A stretch of DNA of 64,000 nt. It comes from Nematostella vectensis (lineage: Eukaryota > Cnidaria > Anthozoa > Actiniaria > Edwardsiidae). This document shows, piece after piece, positions 57,377 through 64,000 of this stretch. The notes beneath the pieces were generated by a model that was given only the letters and a program-made list of their open reading frames with translations, made no database searches and was not told the DNA's origin. Numbering within the stretch: the stretch's first letter is position 1; every line of letters begins with the position of its first letter. Location: positions 8,620,138 to 8,684,137 of the forward strand of contig NC_064045.1 of NCBI RefSeq assembly GCF_932526225.1, read 5' to 3'. A program made the translations under genes and the position numbers.

Positions 57377-57876
57377 CTGGAACTCTCTTAGCCCCTATCC
57401 TTGGTCCTCTCTTTGGTGGACAACAAGGGCGCGGCTCCCATGCAATAGCCGACGCTGGTGTAATAAGGGGGTATGACATTAGAAACCCACCCCCTTTCAT
57501 TGATATGGAGCAACGGGGGATGGGTAGCCAAGCGTTCCAAGGTGCTCCCCTTGGTCAATTGGGGTGGGGGAGCGCCCATGGTGAAGCGTTCCGCGGTTAC
57601 CCTGTGGTGGTACAAACTGGGGGTGGCCTTGGGTCACTCAACACAGACTTACCCTTCGACGCCTCGGGGAGTATTCCAATTGGCCATACAACATTCGGGA
57701 CAACCTCCCCCAAGACGGGGAGACAAATTGCTCATAGAGTGAAAATTATGCCAAAGACTGTACCTCTTGGCGCCCCCTCCACAGGGGTACCTCGGAGAAG
57801 CCATCGGCGCCGTAAAGTCACACCCTCTCACAGACGTCAAAGGGGTGGGAGAAGACCTATGGATATCTTCGACTAG
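57349..57876 (+). CDS. Candidate pVI-like capsid protein with N-terminal hydrophobic segment
   Basis: 175 residues, ATG inside the end of the preceding gene. An N-terminal hydrophobic/amphipathic stretch (MVFPLLAGLAGTLLAPILGP) ends in LFGG|QQG, which fits the adenain consensus (M/I/L)xGG|x and would free the first 24 residues. The centre is Gly-rich, and the C-terminus is strongly basic (RRSHRRRKVTPSHRRQRGGRR). The layout resembles adenovirus protein VI, an internal membrane-lytic cement protein cut by the viral protease. The comparison rests on architecture, not on sequence identity. Confidence 0.55.
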   Translation: MVFPLLAGLAGTLLAPILGPLFGGQQGRGSHAIADAGVIRGYDIRNPPPFIDMEQRGMGSQAFQGAPLGQLGWGSAHGEAFRGYPVVVQTGGGLGSLNTDLPFDASGSIPIGHTTFGTTSPKTGRQIAHRVKIMPKTVPLGAPSTGVPRRSHRRRKVTPSHRRQRGGRRPMDIFD

Positions 57877-57909
57877 GGAGAAAAAAAAAAAGATAAAACT
57901 GTCTACAAG

Positions 57910-57917
57910 TGACGTCA
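57910..57917. promoter_or_regulatory. CRE palindrome upstream of the major capsid gene
   Basis: A perfect TGACGTCA lies 52 bases before the capsid ATG at 57969, behind an A-rich tract (57881-57897). It is the fifth copy in the element. The others are in the early and PolB control regions. Confidence 0.6.
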
Positions 57918-57968
57918 TACCCCCAGTTCATACCCACCCTTGCCACGAAGAAGAGCTCCCTTTACACC

Positions 57969-59279
57969 ATGAGTACTGCGCATGTTCTCGAGGGGTCACA
58001 GCAAGTGGCCAACCCCGGTATGGGATTGTTCACTATGCCAGCCACGGATGTCGCTTTGAAAGATGGGAAGTTTATACCCTACACACCCAGCGATGAGAGC
58101 TCCAACCACATTGAGTGGTACATTCATCCTACTACCACCTACATTGACCTTCAAAAAACACACATAAAACTGAAAGTCAAGATCACTAAGACCAATAACC
58201 AGAACCTCACGGCCGACGAGGCTGCCACTTTTGTGAACAATGTTGGCCATTCCTTGTTCAAACAAGTCAAGGTAGAGTTGAACAATATGCCAATCACTCT
58301 ACAAACGGACTCGTATCCGTTTAAAGCCTACATTAGTAACCTACTCAACTACACCAGAGAGGGACAAGACTCCTTCTTAGGCCTTAGTCTTTGGCATAAA
58401 GACACAGCCGGCAAAATGGACGTCACCGCTGTAACGGGTGCTGGGGCAACAAACAAAGGCCTGATCAAACGCAACTCTTACACAGCCCTGAGTGCGGAGG
58501 TTGGCCTAATCATCAACCTAGATGTTGATCTTTTCAAGTGTGGGCGATACTTGTTGAGTGGTGTCCCAATGAAGATCAGGTTGGAGATGGCAACGCCAGC
58601 CTTTGCCCTTATGGGAAGTGGGAAGTTTGTCATAACACCAGGTTCAACCCTCCGATTGTATCACGTTACCCCAACAGATACTATAGGACTAACTCATGGC
58701 ACTGCACTGGTCCAGCACAAATTAGCCAAATACCCTGTGACCACAGCTGTGGTTAAAACAGAGCAGGTTGAGAGCGGAAAACTCACCAAAAGGTTCAATG
58801 ACCTGTGGAACGGACTCATCCCAAAGCGAATGGTATTTGGTCTTATCACTAACGCTGCCTACGCTGGGGACTACGATAAGAATCCCTACAATTTCTTCTT
58901 GACGAACGTTACTAACATTGAGTTACGGGTGAATGGTGTTGAGACCCCCTTCACAAGCATCAAAAACATTGCTGGGGATGCTATAGACTTGTACTACATG
59001 ATGCACGAAGGCATAAATGGCAAAACGGGGCGTACAAAAGGCCTGAACATCAACCGTGATGAGTTCTTTGGGGGATATGGATTGATTGTCTACGATCTTA
59101 CAGCGGCAGGAAACGCCTCATCCGGGTACTTTCAGCCACAGTATAAAGGCACGGTGTCACTGGACCTAACGTTCAGTACAGCTCCCACCGAGGTGCTTAC
59201 AGTAGTGCTGTACGGAGAGTTCAACAACGTCATGGAGATAGACGCCGCCCGTCGTGTAATGTACACCATCCAAGGGTAA
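57969..59279 (+). CDS. mcp: Double jelly-roll major capsid protein (hexon-like)
   Basis: 436 residues from ATG 57969. The frame extends upstream only to a GTG. Sequence order matches Polinton/adintovirus capsids: IEWYIHPTTTYIDLQKTHIK, HSLFKQVKVELNN, QTDSYPFKAYISNLLNY, SLWHKDTAGKMD, DVDLFKCGRYLLSGVPMKIR, GLIPKRMVFGLITNAAYAGD and the closing LDLTFSTAPTEVLTVVLYGE. The protein is expected to trimerise into pseudo-hexameric capsomers. It lies between the minor capsid/pVI-like genes and the protease, the usual morphogenetic neighbourhood. No stop or frameshift is present. Confidence 0.92.
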   Translation: MSTAHVLEGSQQVANPGMGLFTMPATDVALKDGKFIPYTPSDESSNHIEWYIHPTTTYIDLQKTHIKLKVKITKTNNQNLTADEAATFVNNVGHSLFKQVKVELNNMPITLQTDSYPFKAYISNLLNYTREGQDSFLGLSLWHKDTAGKMDVTAVTGAGATNKGLIKRNSYTALSAEVGLIINLDVDLFKCGRYLLSGVPMKIRLEMATPAFALMGSGKFVITPGSTLRLYHVTPTDTIGLTHGTALVQHKLAKYPVTTAVVKTEQVESGKLTKRFNDLWNGLIPKRMVFGLITNAAYAGDYDKNPYNFFLTNVTNIELRVNGVETPFTSIKNIAGDAIDLYYMMHEGINGKTGRTKGLNINRDEFFGGYGLIVYDLTAAGNASSGYFQPQYKGTVSLDLTFSTAPTEVLTVVLYGEFNNVMEIDAARRVMYTIQG

Positions 59280-59309
59280 AGGATAAGAAGAAAAAAAAAA
59301 AAAAGAGAC

Positions 59310-59945
59310 ATGAATGCTGACCTCCAACAGGACGCAATGTCCACGGAGGAGCTGGAGACTATAGCCCTCCGTGACCGTCATATAGAGCCTGTGTTCGAAG
59401 GGGTGTACCCCTCGGACCTTCTACCAACCACTATCCCTGAGAATGGGTATGGCTACTCAGCATATATCATGAACACTGACCCTAGTGGCAGGCCTGGTAC
59501 CCACTGGCTAGCAGCCTTCTTCACACCAGACCGTTGCGAGTGGTTTGACAGTTTTGGGTTTGGTCCTGAGGCCTACGGAAAAGTAATGACAGACTTTTGC
59601 GCCTTGCGCCCCCGGCTGGTGACGAGCCCACACCGTCTCCAAGCTTTAAACTCAGCCGTGTGCGGACAGTATTGCCTATTCTTCCTGTACCACCGTACCC
59701 GCGGAGTTACCTTAAGGGAGATCGTCTCAAAGTTTGGTAGTCAGTATAATTGGAACGACCAAGTAGTGTGTTCGTTTGTGCACGATCTAGTTTGTCATGG
59801 CGCTGGTAGGGGCTGTGCCCAACGCAGGCGATGCCCTTGGCGCCAATGTGCTGTGAAACAACACCATTTAGTGCTAGGTGATAGTAACAATAACAATAGC
59901 AATAATAATAATTATAACAATCACAACCTATGGATGTGGCCCTAG
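59310..59945 (+). CDS. pro: Adenain-type (C5) cysteine protease
   Basis: 211 residues. The Cys protease triad of the adenovirus maturation protease family is visible: His65 in GTHWLAAFF, Asp80 in CEWFDSFG, Gln111 and Cys118 in LQALNSAVCGQYCLFFLYH. It would cut capsid precursors during virion maturation; one candidate site is in the pVI-like protein. The C-terminus ends in a Cys/Arg segment (CAQRRRCPWRQC) and an Asn/Ser homopolymeric tail (from aataacaat-type repeats), absent from minimal family members. AATAAA is at 59964-59969. Confidence 0.93.
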   Translation: MNADLQQDAMSTEELETIALRDRHIEPVFEGVYPSDLLPTTIPENGYGYSAYIMNTDPSGRPGTHWLAAFFTPDRCEWFDSFGFGPEAYGKVMTDFCALRPRLVTSPHRLQALNSAVCGQYCLFFLYHRTRGVTLREIVSKFGSQYNWNDQVVCSFVHDLVCHGAGRGCAQRRRCPWRQCAVKQHHLVLGDSNNNNSNNNNYNNHNLWMWP

Positions 59946-60019
59946 TGTAGAGTGGTTCACTACAATAAAAAAACATGTAATGGGTACCCTGTGTCTTGAC
60001 TCATTATTCCCCTATCGCT

Positions 60020-60027
60020 TATATATA
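60020..60027 (+). promoter_or_regulatory. TATA box of the packaging ATPase gene
   Basis: TATATATA lies 50 bases before the ATG at 60077. The upstream protease gene ends with its own poly(A) signal, so transcription restarts here. The position supports the ATG at 60077 over the GTG at 60044. Confidence 0.6.
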
Positions 60028-60076
60028 CTGGTGAGGGTAAAAAGTGGACGGCACTAGATCCCTCAGCCACCCCAGG

Positions 60077-60880
60077 ATGGAGGACCGACGGTTCCGTTGC
60101 CCGTGTGCCATTATGGTAGTTGGTCCAAGTCAATCAGGAAAAACTACATGGGTGCAGAGTTTGCTACGGCAAGCCCCTATGGCTTTTGACAAACGGTTCC
60201 ATAAAATAGTTTGTTGTTACGGGCAGTGGCAACCCAAGTACGATTGGCTGCAGAAAAAACTAGGGGTTGAGTTCCACCAAGGACTGCCTGACTCTGTCAC
60301 TGACCTGTTTGGGGAGCACGACACCCCTGGTCTGCTCATCATAGACGACTTGATGGACCAAATCGATAGGGCTTTGAAAATCTTCACCCAAGAGTCCCAC
60401 CACCATGACATCACAACTATATTTATCTCGCAGAACCTATTCCCCGGGGGAAAATCACGCACCGCCTCGATCAATAGCCATTTCTTTGTGTTGTTCAAGG
60501 ACCCTAGGAACAAGTTAGGGATACGTACACTAGCGCAGCAAGCGTTCCCGGGACAATTAGACTACGTTATGGATGCTTACGATCAAGCCACTAAAGACCC
60601 TTATAGTTGTCTGTTGGTCGACTTCCACCAAACAACCCCTGACAACCTTCGCCTCCGCTCCAACATCCTACCAGAGCAGTCCCCCATGTACGCCTACCTC
60701 CCCAAAAACTCTAGAGGTAAGGATGCATATATAGAGGGGGAGAATGGGTGTACCACATCAGTCAGCGATGCCCAACGTAAGAGGAAGAGGTCCAAGGGGA
60801 GGGTGGACCCCAGCGACCCGTATACGACCCACGGCAAGCGCAAGGCGCAAGCCCGCGGAGTACACCCGCGCCAGGTATAG
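60077..60880 (+). CDS. atp: Genome-packaging ATPase (FtsK/HerA, A32 type)
   Basis: 267 residues from ATG 60077. Walker A GPSQSGKT lies at 16-23 and Walker B LLIIDDLMD at about 86-94. A following TTIFISQNLFPGG segment carries the Asn/Gln sensor region typical of the A32-like packaging ATPases of Polintons, virophages and large DNA viruses. It would drive genome entry into the capsid. The C-terminal about 50 residues are basic (QRKRKRSKGR) and overlap the next gene in another frame. No inactivating change is seen. Confidence 0.93.
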   Translation: MEDRRFRCPCAIMVVGPSQSGKTTWVQSLLRQAPMAFDKRFHKIVCCYGQWQPKYDWLQKKLGVEFHQGLPDSVTDLFGEHDTPGLLIIDDLMDQIDRALKIFTQESHHHDITTIFISQNLFPGGKSRTASINSHFFVLFKDPRNKLGIRTLAQQAFPGQLDYVMDAYDQATKDPYSCLLVDFHQTTPDNLRLRSNILPEQSPMYAYLPKNSRGKDAYIEGENGCTTSVSDAQRKRKRSKGRVDPSDPYTTHGKRKAQARGVHPRQV

Positions 60881-61901
60881 GGCTGAGGCACGGTACAACA
60901 AACGCCTCGGGTTGGAGCCACCAACACCCCCTAGCGGAGTTACCCCCCTCTCCTCATCTAGCAAGTCGTCAACACCACCACCATCGTCACCGCGATCGTG
61001 GACCCAGTTTGCACCACGAACACTCTCGCGGTACAGCAGCAAACGCTCAGGGCCAGGGCCATTATTGTCATCAGCATCGTCATCATCATCATCATCACCA
61101 CACCCACAGCCACTCCCGTCACTACCAACACCACTCAACACAGCTCTCCCACCACTCTCTCCCATAGCATCATCGACCCCAGCCAATCTACCCCAACCGA
61201 CCTCCCCCCTGGGGGTACCCCCCACTTGGGCTGGTTATTCAGGCCTATCGGATGCGTCACTAGCGCTTTCCCCCGGGAGAGTATACAGTGAGCCTGGCAG
61301 AAAGCGGCAAAAGAAAGTAAAGACACCAAAACGGGCGTCCAGTGCCGCAGGGCGCACTCATCATAAGAAGAAATCACCACCACAGGGAGGTGTTCTCCAA
61401 CGATTCCTGGATTGGGGTAGTGCAAACCCACTACCCAACCCCGAAGCAACTGCAATCGCCAATACGACGGTGGACCAAAGCCAGTTACGCTCGCCTGGGA
61501 GCTATGGGTCACCTACCACATTCTCAGCGATAAGACCACTAGGGTCACATGGTTCCACGATCCGTACACCCTCCACACCCTCCAGGAGTACCTCTCGTAG
61601 GGGGTCAAGGCGCAGAGCTGGGGGAAGTGGAGGAGGTGGAGGTGGGGGTGGGGGTAGTGGTGGTAGTGGCGGTAGTGGTGGAAGAGGAGGGAGGAGGAGG
61701 GGTGGAAGAGGGAGAGGTGGAAGAGCGACCACAACAACAAGAAAGTGCGTCACCCAAAAGAGACGTCGCGCAGATGGGACCAATGTCACCAAAACAAAGT
61801 GCGTCACCACCCAACGTGTAGACAACCAACAAGTTGGTGGCGGTGTTGGTGGAGTCGACAGTGCTGCAAATAACCCACCATGGAGGTCCGTTTGGGTGTG
61901 A
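60768..61901 (+). CDS. Ser/Pro- and Arg/Gly-rich basic protein, putative core or virion protein
   Basis: 377 residues from ATG 60768; an ATG at 60744 would give 385. The start overlaps the ATPase end, and a TATATAG at 60728-60734 within that gene could drive it, favouring the later ATG. The order is an Arg-rich N-terminus (ARYRAEARYNKRLG), low-complexity Ser/Pro, a Lys/Arg patch (GRKRQKKVKTPKR), a PPQGGVLQRFLDWGS motif, a long Gly/Ser/Arg stretch and a final TRKCVTQKRRRADG with a related copy. High charge and disorder suggest a DNA-binding core protein, but no homology is recognised. Confidence 0.65.
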   Translation: MPNVRGRGPRGGWTPATRIRPTASARRKPAEYTRARYRAEARYNKRLGLEPPTPPSGVTPLSSSSKSSTPPPSSPRSWTQFAPRTLSRYSSKRSGPGPLLSSASSSSSSSPHPQPLPSLPTPLNTALPPLSPIASSTPANLPQPTSPLGVPPTWAGYSGLSDASLALSPGRVYSEPGRKRQKKVKTPKRASSAAGRTHHKKKSPPQGGVLQRFLDWGSANPLPNPEATAIANTTVDQSQLRSPGSYGSPTTFSAIRPLGSHGSTIRTPSTPSRSTSRRGSRRRAGGSGGGGGGGGGSGGSGGSGGRGGRRRGGRGRGGRATTTTRKCVTQKRRRADGTNVTKTKCVTTQRVDNQQVGGGVGGVDSAANNPPWRSVWV

Positions 61902-61948
61902 AAAAACTCGTAAATAACAAGTGACAAACACCACAACACCATTCCACT

Positions 61949-62119
61949 ATGAGACATCGTGTGAGCAAGAACCGTTGTACTAGGTTGAGGGGGAGAGTGT
62001 GTAAGAGAAGGGGCAGACCCCGTCGCTACAGACAGAGGGGTAGGGGTACGCAGCGTGGTAGAGGCAGGAAAGAATGGCACCTCCTTGGGGTACCACTAAG
62101 CCAATGGAAAGCGCTTTAG
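61949..62119 (+). CDS. 56-aa Arg-rich protein, paralogue 1
   Basis: ATG 61949 to TAG 62117-62119. The sequence is dominated by Arg (RGRVCKRRGRPRRYRQRGRG) and ends in a hydrophobic WHLLGVPLSQW tail. It is a clear duplicate of the next gene: both share TRLR...VCK.RGRPRRYRQRGR, and the 5' leaders (ccattccactATG, ccactccgctATG) are alike. Protamine-like or adenovirus mu-like DNA condensation is a reasonable guess from composition only. Confidence 0.65.
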   Translation: MRHRVSKNRCTRLRGRVCKRRGRPRRYRQRGRGTQRGRGRKEWHLLGVPLSQWKAL

Positions 62120-62159
62120 GATAAATAGCGGACGACTAACACCACTACACCACTCCGCT

Positions 62160-62363
62160 ATGGGACGCCGCGTGAGAAGGACCCAACGTACTAGGTTGAG
62201 GAGGGGAGTGTGTAAGAAAAGGGGCAGACCCCGCCGCTACAGACAGAGGGGTAGGGGTACGCAGCGTGGTAGGGGTATGCAGCGTGGTAGGGGTATGCAG
62301 CGTGGGCCCCAAGATTACATCGGTGCTATGTACGATACTGTAAAAACCCTCATGGGTAAATGA
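62160..62363 (+). CDS. 67-aa Arg-rich protein, paralogue 2
   Basis: ATG 62160, with a TATA-like GATAAATAG about 40 bases upstream. It shares the N-terminal basic block with the 56-residue neighbour, then has three tandem copies of (T/M)QRGRG and a distinct end (DYIGAMYDTVKTLMGK). The QRGRG repeat is also repeated at DNA level (about 62257-62300), so repeat number may vary between copies of the element. Likely a DNA-condensing virion component. Confidence 0.68.
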   Translation: MGRRVRRTQRTRLRRGVCKKRGRPRRYRQRGRGTQRGRGMQRGRGMQRGPQDYIGAMYDTVKTLMGK

Positions 62364-62379
62364 CTCCAATCACTCGACC

Positions 62380-62562
62380 ATGGTATTGAGAAAGAGCGGA
62401 CGCTTCGCGAGAAGACGCACCAAACGTGTTACACGCGTCAAAAGGGGAAGACATACACGTAGGGGAGTGTACGCTGGTAAAACGGTACAGCATGGTGGGC
62501 GTTACCGGAAACTCTGGGTGACAGGACGTGAATTGGATAGGATTGACCCCGCATGGTTGTAG
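62380..62562 (+). CDS. 60-aa basic protein
   Basis: ATG 62380, 16 bases behind the previous stop. The N-terminal two thirds are strongly basic (FARRRTKRVTRVKRGRHTRR); the end is less charged (YRKLWVTGRELDRIDPAWL). It has no recognised family. It shares small size, charge and position with the two Arg-rich neighbours, so a role in packing DNA in the virion is inferred. Confidence 0.6.
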   Translation: MVLRKSGRFARRRTKRVTRVKRGRHTRRGVYAGKTVQHGGRYRKLWVTGRELDRIDPAWL

Positions 62563-62570
62563 CTCTACCC

Positions 62571-62577
62571 TATAAAA
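62571..62577 (+). promoter_or_regulatory. TATA box of the 116-aa gene
   Basis: TATAAAA at 62571-62577, followed by an A/G-rich run, 40 bases before the ATG at 62611. A matching TATAAATA at 62957-62964 overlaps the stop codon of that gene and precedes the next ATG (63011) by about 50 bases. Confidence 0.65.
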
Positions 62578-62610
62578 AAAGGGGAGGTACTCCATCGGTA
62601 CCATTCCACC

Positions 62611-62961
62611 ATGTCACGCCGGTTGAAGAGGAACGCTAAGTTCCTGAATGACCTTTCTACCAGCAAAGGTAGAACAAGACAATACCTCCTAAAAAAAGCC
62701 TCTGGTGAGCAAGTAAACGCGTTGGGTGAGATTGCCCACAACCTGCTAAGAGGCAACGTCCCCCTCAGCAAAGTACAACGGAGCAAACTAAGCGCCCACA
62801 AACACAGGCTACGTACCCTAGCAAACAAGAGACTACCAGCAAGGGAGAGGAAAAAAATGCTCGTAACCCAACGTGGGGGATGGGCTATCCCACTCCTACT
62901 AGGTGCCCTAGGAGGTACCGCAGGGGTACCCCTGGTCCAGAAACTCATTGGAAAAATATAA
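62611..62961 (+). CDS. Conserved Polinton-associated basic protein with hydrophobic tail
   Basis: 116 residues. A basic helical N-terminus (MSRRLKRNAKFLNDL) leads into a Lys-rich centre with HKHRLRTLANKRLPARERKK, then a Gly/hydrophobic tail (GGWAIPLLLGALGGTAGVPL). From memory, proteins of this layout are common in cnidarian and arthropod Polinton-like elements, usually followed by a protein like the next one. Function is unknown; the hydrophobic end could insert in membranes or pack inside the capsid. Confidence 0.65.
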   Translation: MSRRLKRNAKFLNDLSTSKGRTRQYLLKKASGEQVNALGEIAHNLLRGNVPLSKVQRSKLSAHKHRLRTLANKRLPARERKKMLVTQRGGWAIPLLLGALGGTAGVPLVQKLIGKI

Positions 62962-63010
62962 ATAAGGCCAAGGGGTAACCATACCACCCAGTCTACCCAA
63001 GATAGTCACC

Positions 63011-63469
63011 ATGTCGACACAAAAAGGGGGAGCCTACCGTATGGCCTTGGTACCTGAGCATATGGCAAACCTACTGGTAACCAAGGAGAAGGTTACCATG
63101 GCACCACAGCTGCAGATTGTGGCACGGCTGGACAAAGATATACAGAGGATCCTAAACAACAAAACATTACCATTGGAGGTAAAAGTACGCCTCTACAACA
63201 CAGCGCTGATGCAATGGTTAGATTGGATCCAAGAAGCCAAGGACAGTGGGAAGGGTGGGGATAAAGAGACTGATGCCCAACTTAGGTCCCCCTATGGCCT
63301 CCCCTCACCGCCAAGCAGGTCACCAAGCACACCCTTCGCACGTAGCAAACTGGCCTTACCAACGCCACCCTATAGCACACCAAGGACCACAAAACCAAAA
63401 GCCAAAAAGTCAGCTGAGAGTGTGAGAAGACAGATAGCAAAAACAATAGAGAGATGGGACGATCTTTGA
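63011..63469 (+). CDS. Conserved Polinton-associated protein, helical with Ser/Pro tail
   Basis: 152 residues. The N-terminal half (RMALVPEHMANLLVTKEKVT, LDKDIQRILNNKTLPLEVKV, RLYNTALMQWLDW) is helical and follows a pattern I know from Polinton-type neighbours of the preceding gene. The rest is Ser/Pro-rich (GLPSPPSRSPSTPF) with a basic end. It has its own TATA (62957-62964) and an AATAAA at 63521-63526. Function unknown. Confidence 0.65.
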   Translation: MSTQKGGAYRMALVPEHMANLLVTKEKVTMAPQLQIVARLDKDIQRILNNKTLPLEVKVRLYNTALMQWLDWIQEAKDSGKGGDKETDAQLRSPYGLPSPPSRSPSTPFARSKLALPTPPYSTPRTTKPKAKKSAESVRRQIAKTIERWDDL

Positions 63470-63561
63470 AAGGGGAAAACAACACGCTGTAATGCATGGT
63501 TCTCTTTTTTTTTTAATAGCAATAAAAACACCTTAATACATGTGTACTGTGATAGCTCTTA

Positions 63562-63978
63562 CTAGTAGGTCCTAGTTAGTTCAAGTAGGCTCTTCTTCTT
63601 TCCCCCCACCCCCTCCCTTACAACGCCCGCGCCCCCACACACAGGGTGGGTACATTTCCATATCTTATTACACTCCTCTACATCCTTTTGGAGGTTATAG
63701 CACTCCATCCGTTTGTCATACTCAAGACAGCTCTCAGGGTCGGTAAACATGCACACACGCCGTTGGTTGGTTCTCAACCACTTGCCAAACAGATAGACCT
63801 CGGCCTTGGGGCAGTGCTTGGGGGCATCGGAGAAGGCGGAGTAAAGATGATGTCCACATGCCTTCTCGTGAGCACCCGTCATAAAGCTCACGTGCATGTT
63901 GCTGTAGTGCTCATGCAACTCTTGGTACTTGGGGCAACCAAACACTTCCAAGTTCACGAAAGGAATGCTAAGGTCCAT
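63562..63978 (-). CDS. Cys/His-rich protein at the window edge (start uncertain)
   Basis: 138 residues from an ATG at 63978, but the frame stays open to the window end, so the gene may begin further right. It has about 13 Cys and several His in a pattern (CGHHLYSAFSDAPKHC, CMFTDPESC, CYNLQKDVEEC, CTHPVCGG) that suggests metal binding. It is convergent with the preceding plus-strand genes, as the minus-strand coiled-coil genes are at the left end. No family recognised. Confidence 0.5.
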   Translation of the reverse strand: MDLSIPFVNLEVFGCPKYQELHEHYSNMHVSFMTGAHEKACGHHLYSAFSDAPKHCPKAEVYLFGKWLRTNQRRVCMFTDPESCLEYDKRMECYNLQKDVEECNKIWKCTHPVCGGAGVVREGVGGKKKSLLELTRTY

Positions 63979-64000
63979 AAGGAGCCGGCGCTCGCAGCTA

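Larger units (their letters stand above)
46280..64000 (+). mobile_element. Polinton/Maverick or adintovirus-like provirus (right end outside window)
   Basis: The region holds protein-primed PolB, a retroviral-type integrase with chromodomain, double jelly-roll capsid, penton-like minor capsid proteins, an adenain-type protease and an FtsK/HerA-type packaging ATPase, which together define Polintons and adintoviruses. Genes are tightly packed, each large ORF is intact, and base composition is visibly more GC-rich than the host flanks. The left limit is a guess, placed between the repeat tail at 46241 and the CRE/TATA promoter at 46370-46497. No terminal inverted repeat can be confirmed because the right terminus is not in the window. 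The element is at least 17.5 kb long. Confidence 0.93.

Noticed and set aside
60758-61225. 155-codon minus-strand frame
   Set aside because: Antisense of the Ser/Pro-rich segment; no independent support.
61502-62080. 192-codon minus-strand Pro/Leu-rich frame
   Set aside because: Antisense of the Gly/Arg-rich stretch of the basic virion gene; low complexity, with no promoter.

Overview
The window is animal nuclear DNA, most likely from an anthozoan cnidarian such as a sea anemone. Long intron-rich genes alternate with MITEs, SINEs and minisatellites, and the gene content (TRPA-type channel, HEPN-NACHT-LRR receptor, NOSIP, ECHS1) fits such a genome. The species cannot be fixed from sequence alone.

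Host part (1-43 kb). A TRPA-like cation channel gene runs leftwards from an ATG at 19240 and leaves the window at the left edge after S5. I traced 24 exons, and the reading phase agrees at all junctions except those around one ankyrin exon. NOSIP (minus, 23116-24455) and mitochondrial enoyl-CoA hydratase ECHS1 (plus, 24775-33638) are head to head. An NLR-type immune receptor (HEPN-coiled coil-NACHT-LRR, minus, 35079-39850) follows, then two exons of an unrecognised gene. Three tandem arrays, in two unrelated genes, each start exactly at an exon/intron boundary. Their repeat unit contains the exon tail plus the 5' splice site, so each array carries from a few to about fifty donor copies. The ECHS1 array has a 51-bp period that keeps the exon frame open.

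Mobile remnants (44-46.2 kb). A zinc-ribbon gene is interrupted by a 266-bp element with perfect 16-bp terminal inverted repeats and a 6-bp target duplication. A frameshifted minus-strand gene lies beside it.

Virus-like element (about 46.3 kb to beyond 64 kb). This is a dense, GC-richer Polinton/Maverick or adintovirus-like provirus with uninterrupted genes. In order it holds an early-type region with CRE motifs and a GRF zinc-finger protein overlapping a second frame; two minus-strand coiled-coil genes; a protein-primed family B DNA polymerase; an overlapping acidic ORF and a chromodomain integrase; two tandem minor-capsid paralogues; a pVI-like protein; the double jelly-roll major capsid protein; an adenain-type protease; a packaging ATPase; a cluster of basic proteins; and a cysteine-rich minus-strand ORF at the edge. 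The replication, integration and virion-assembly modules all look intact. The right end, and therefore the terminal inverted repeats, lies outside the window.
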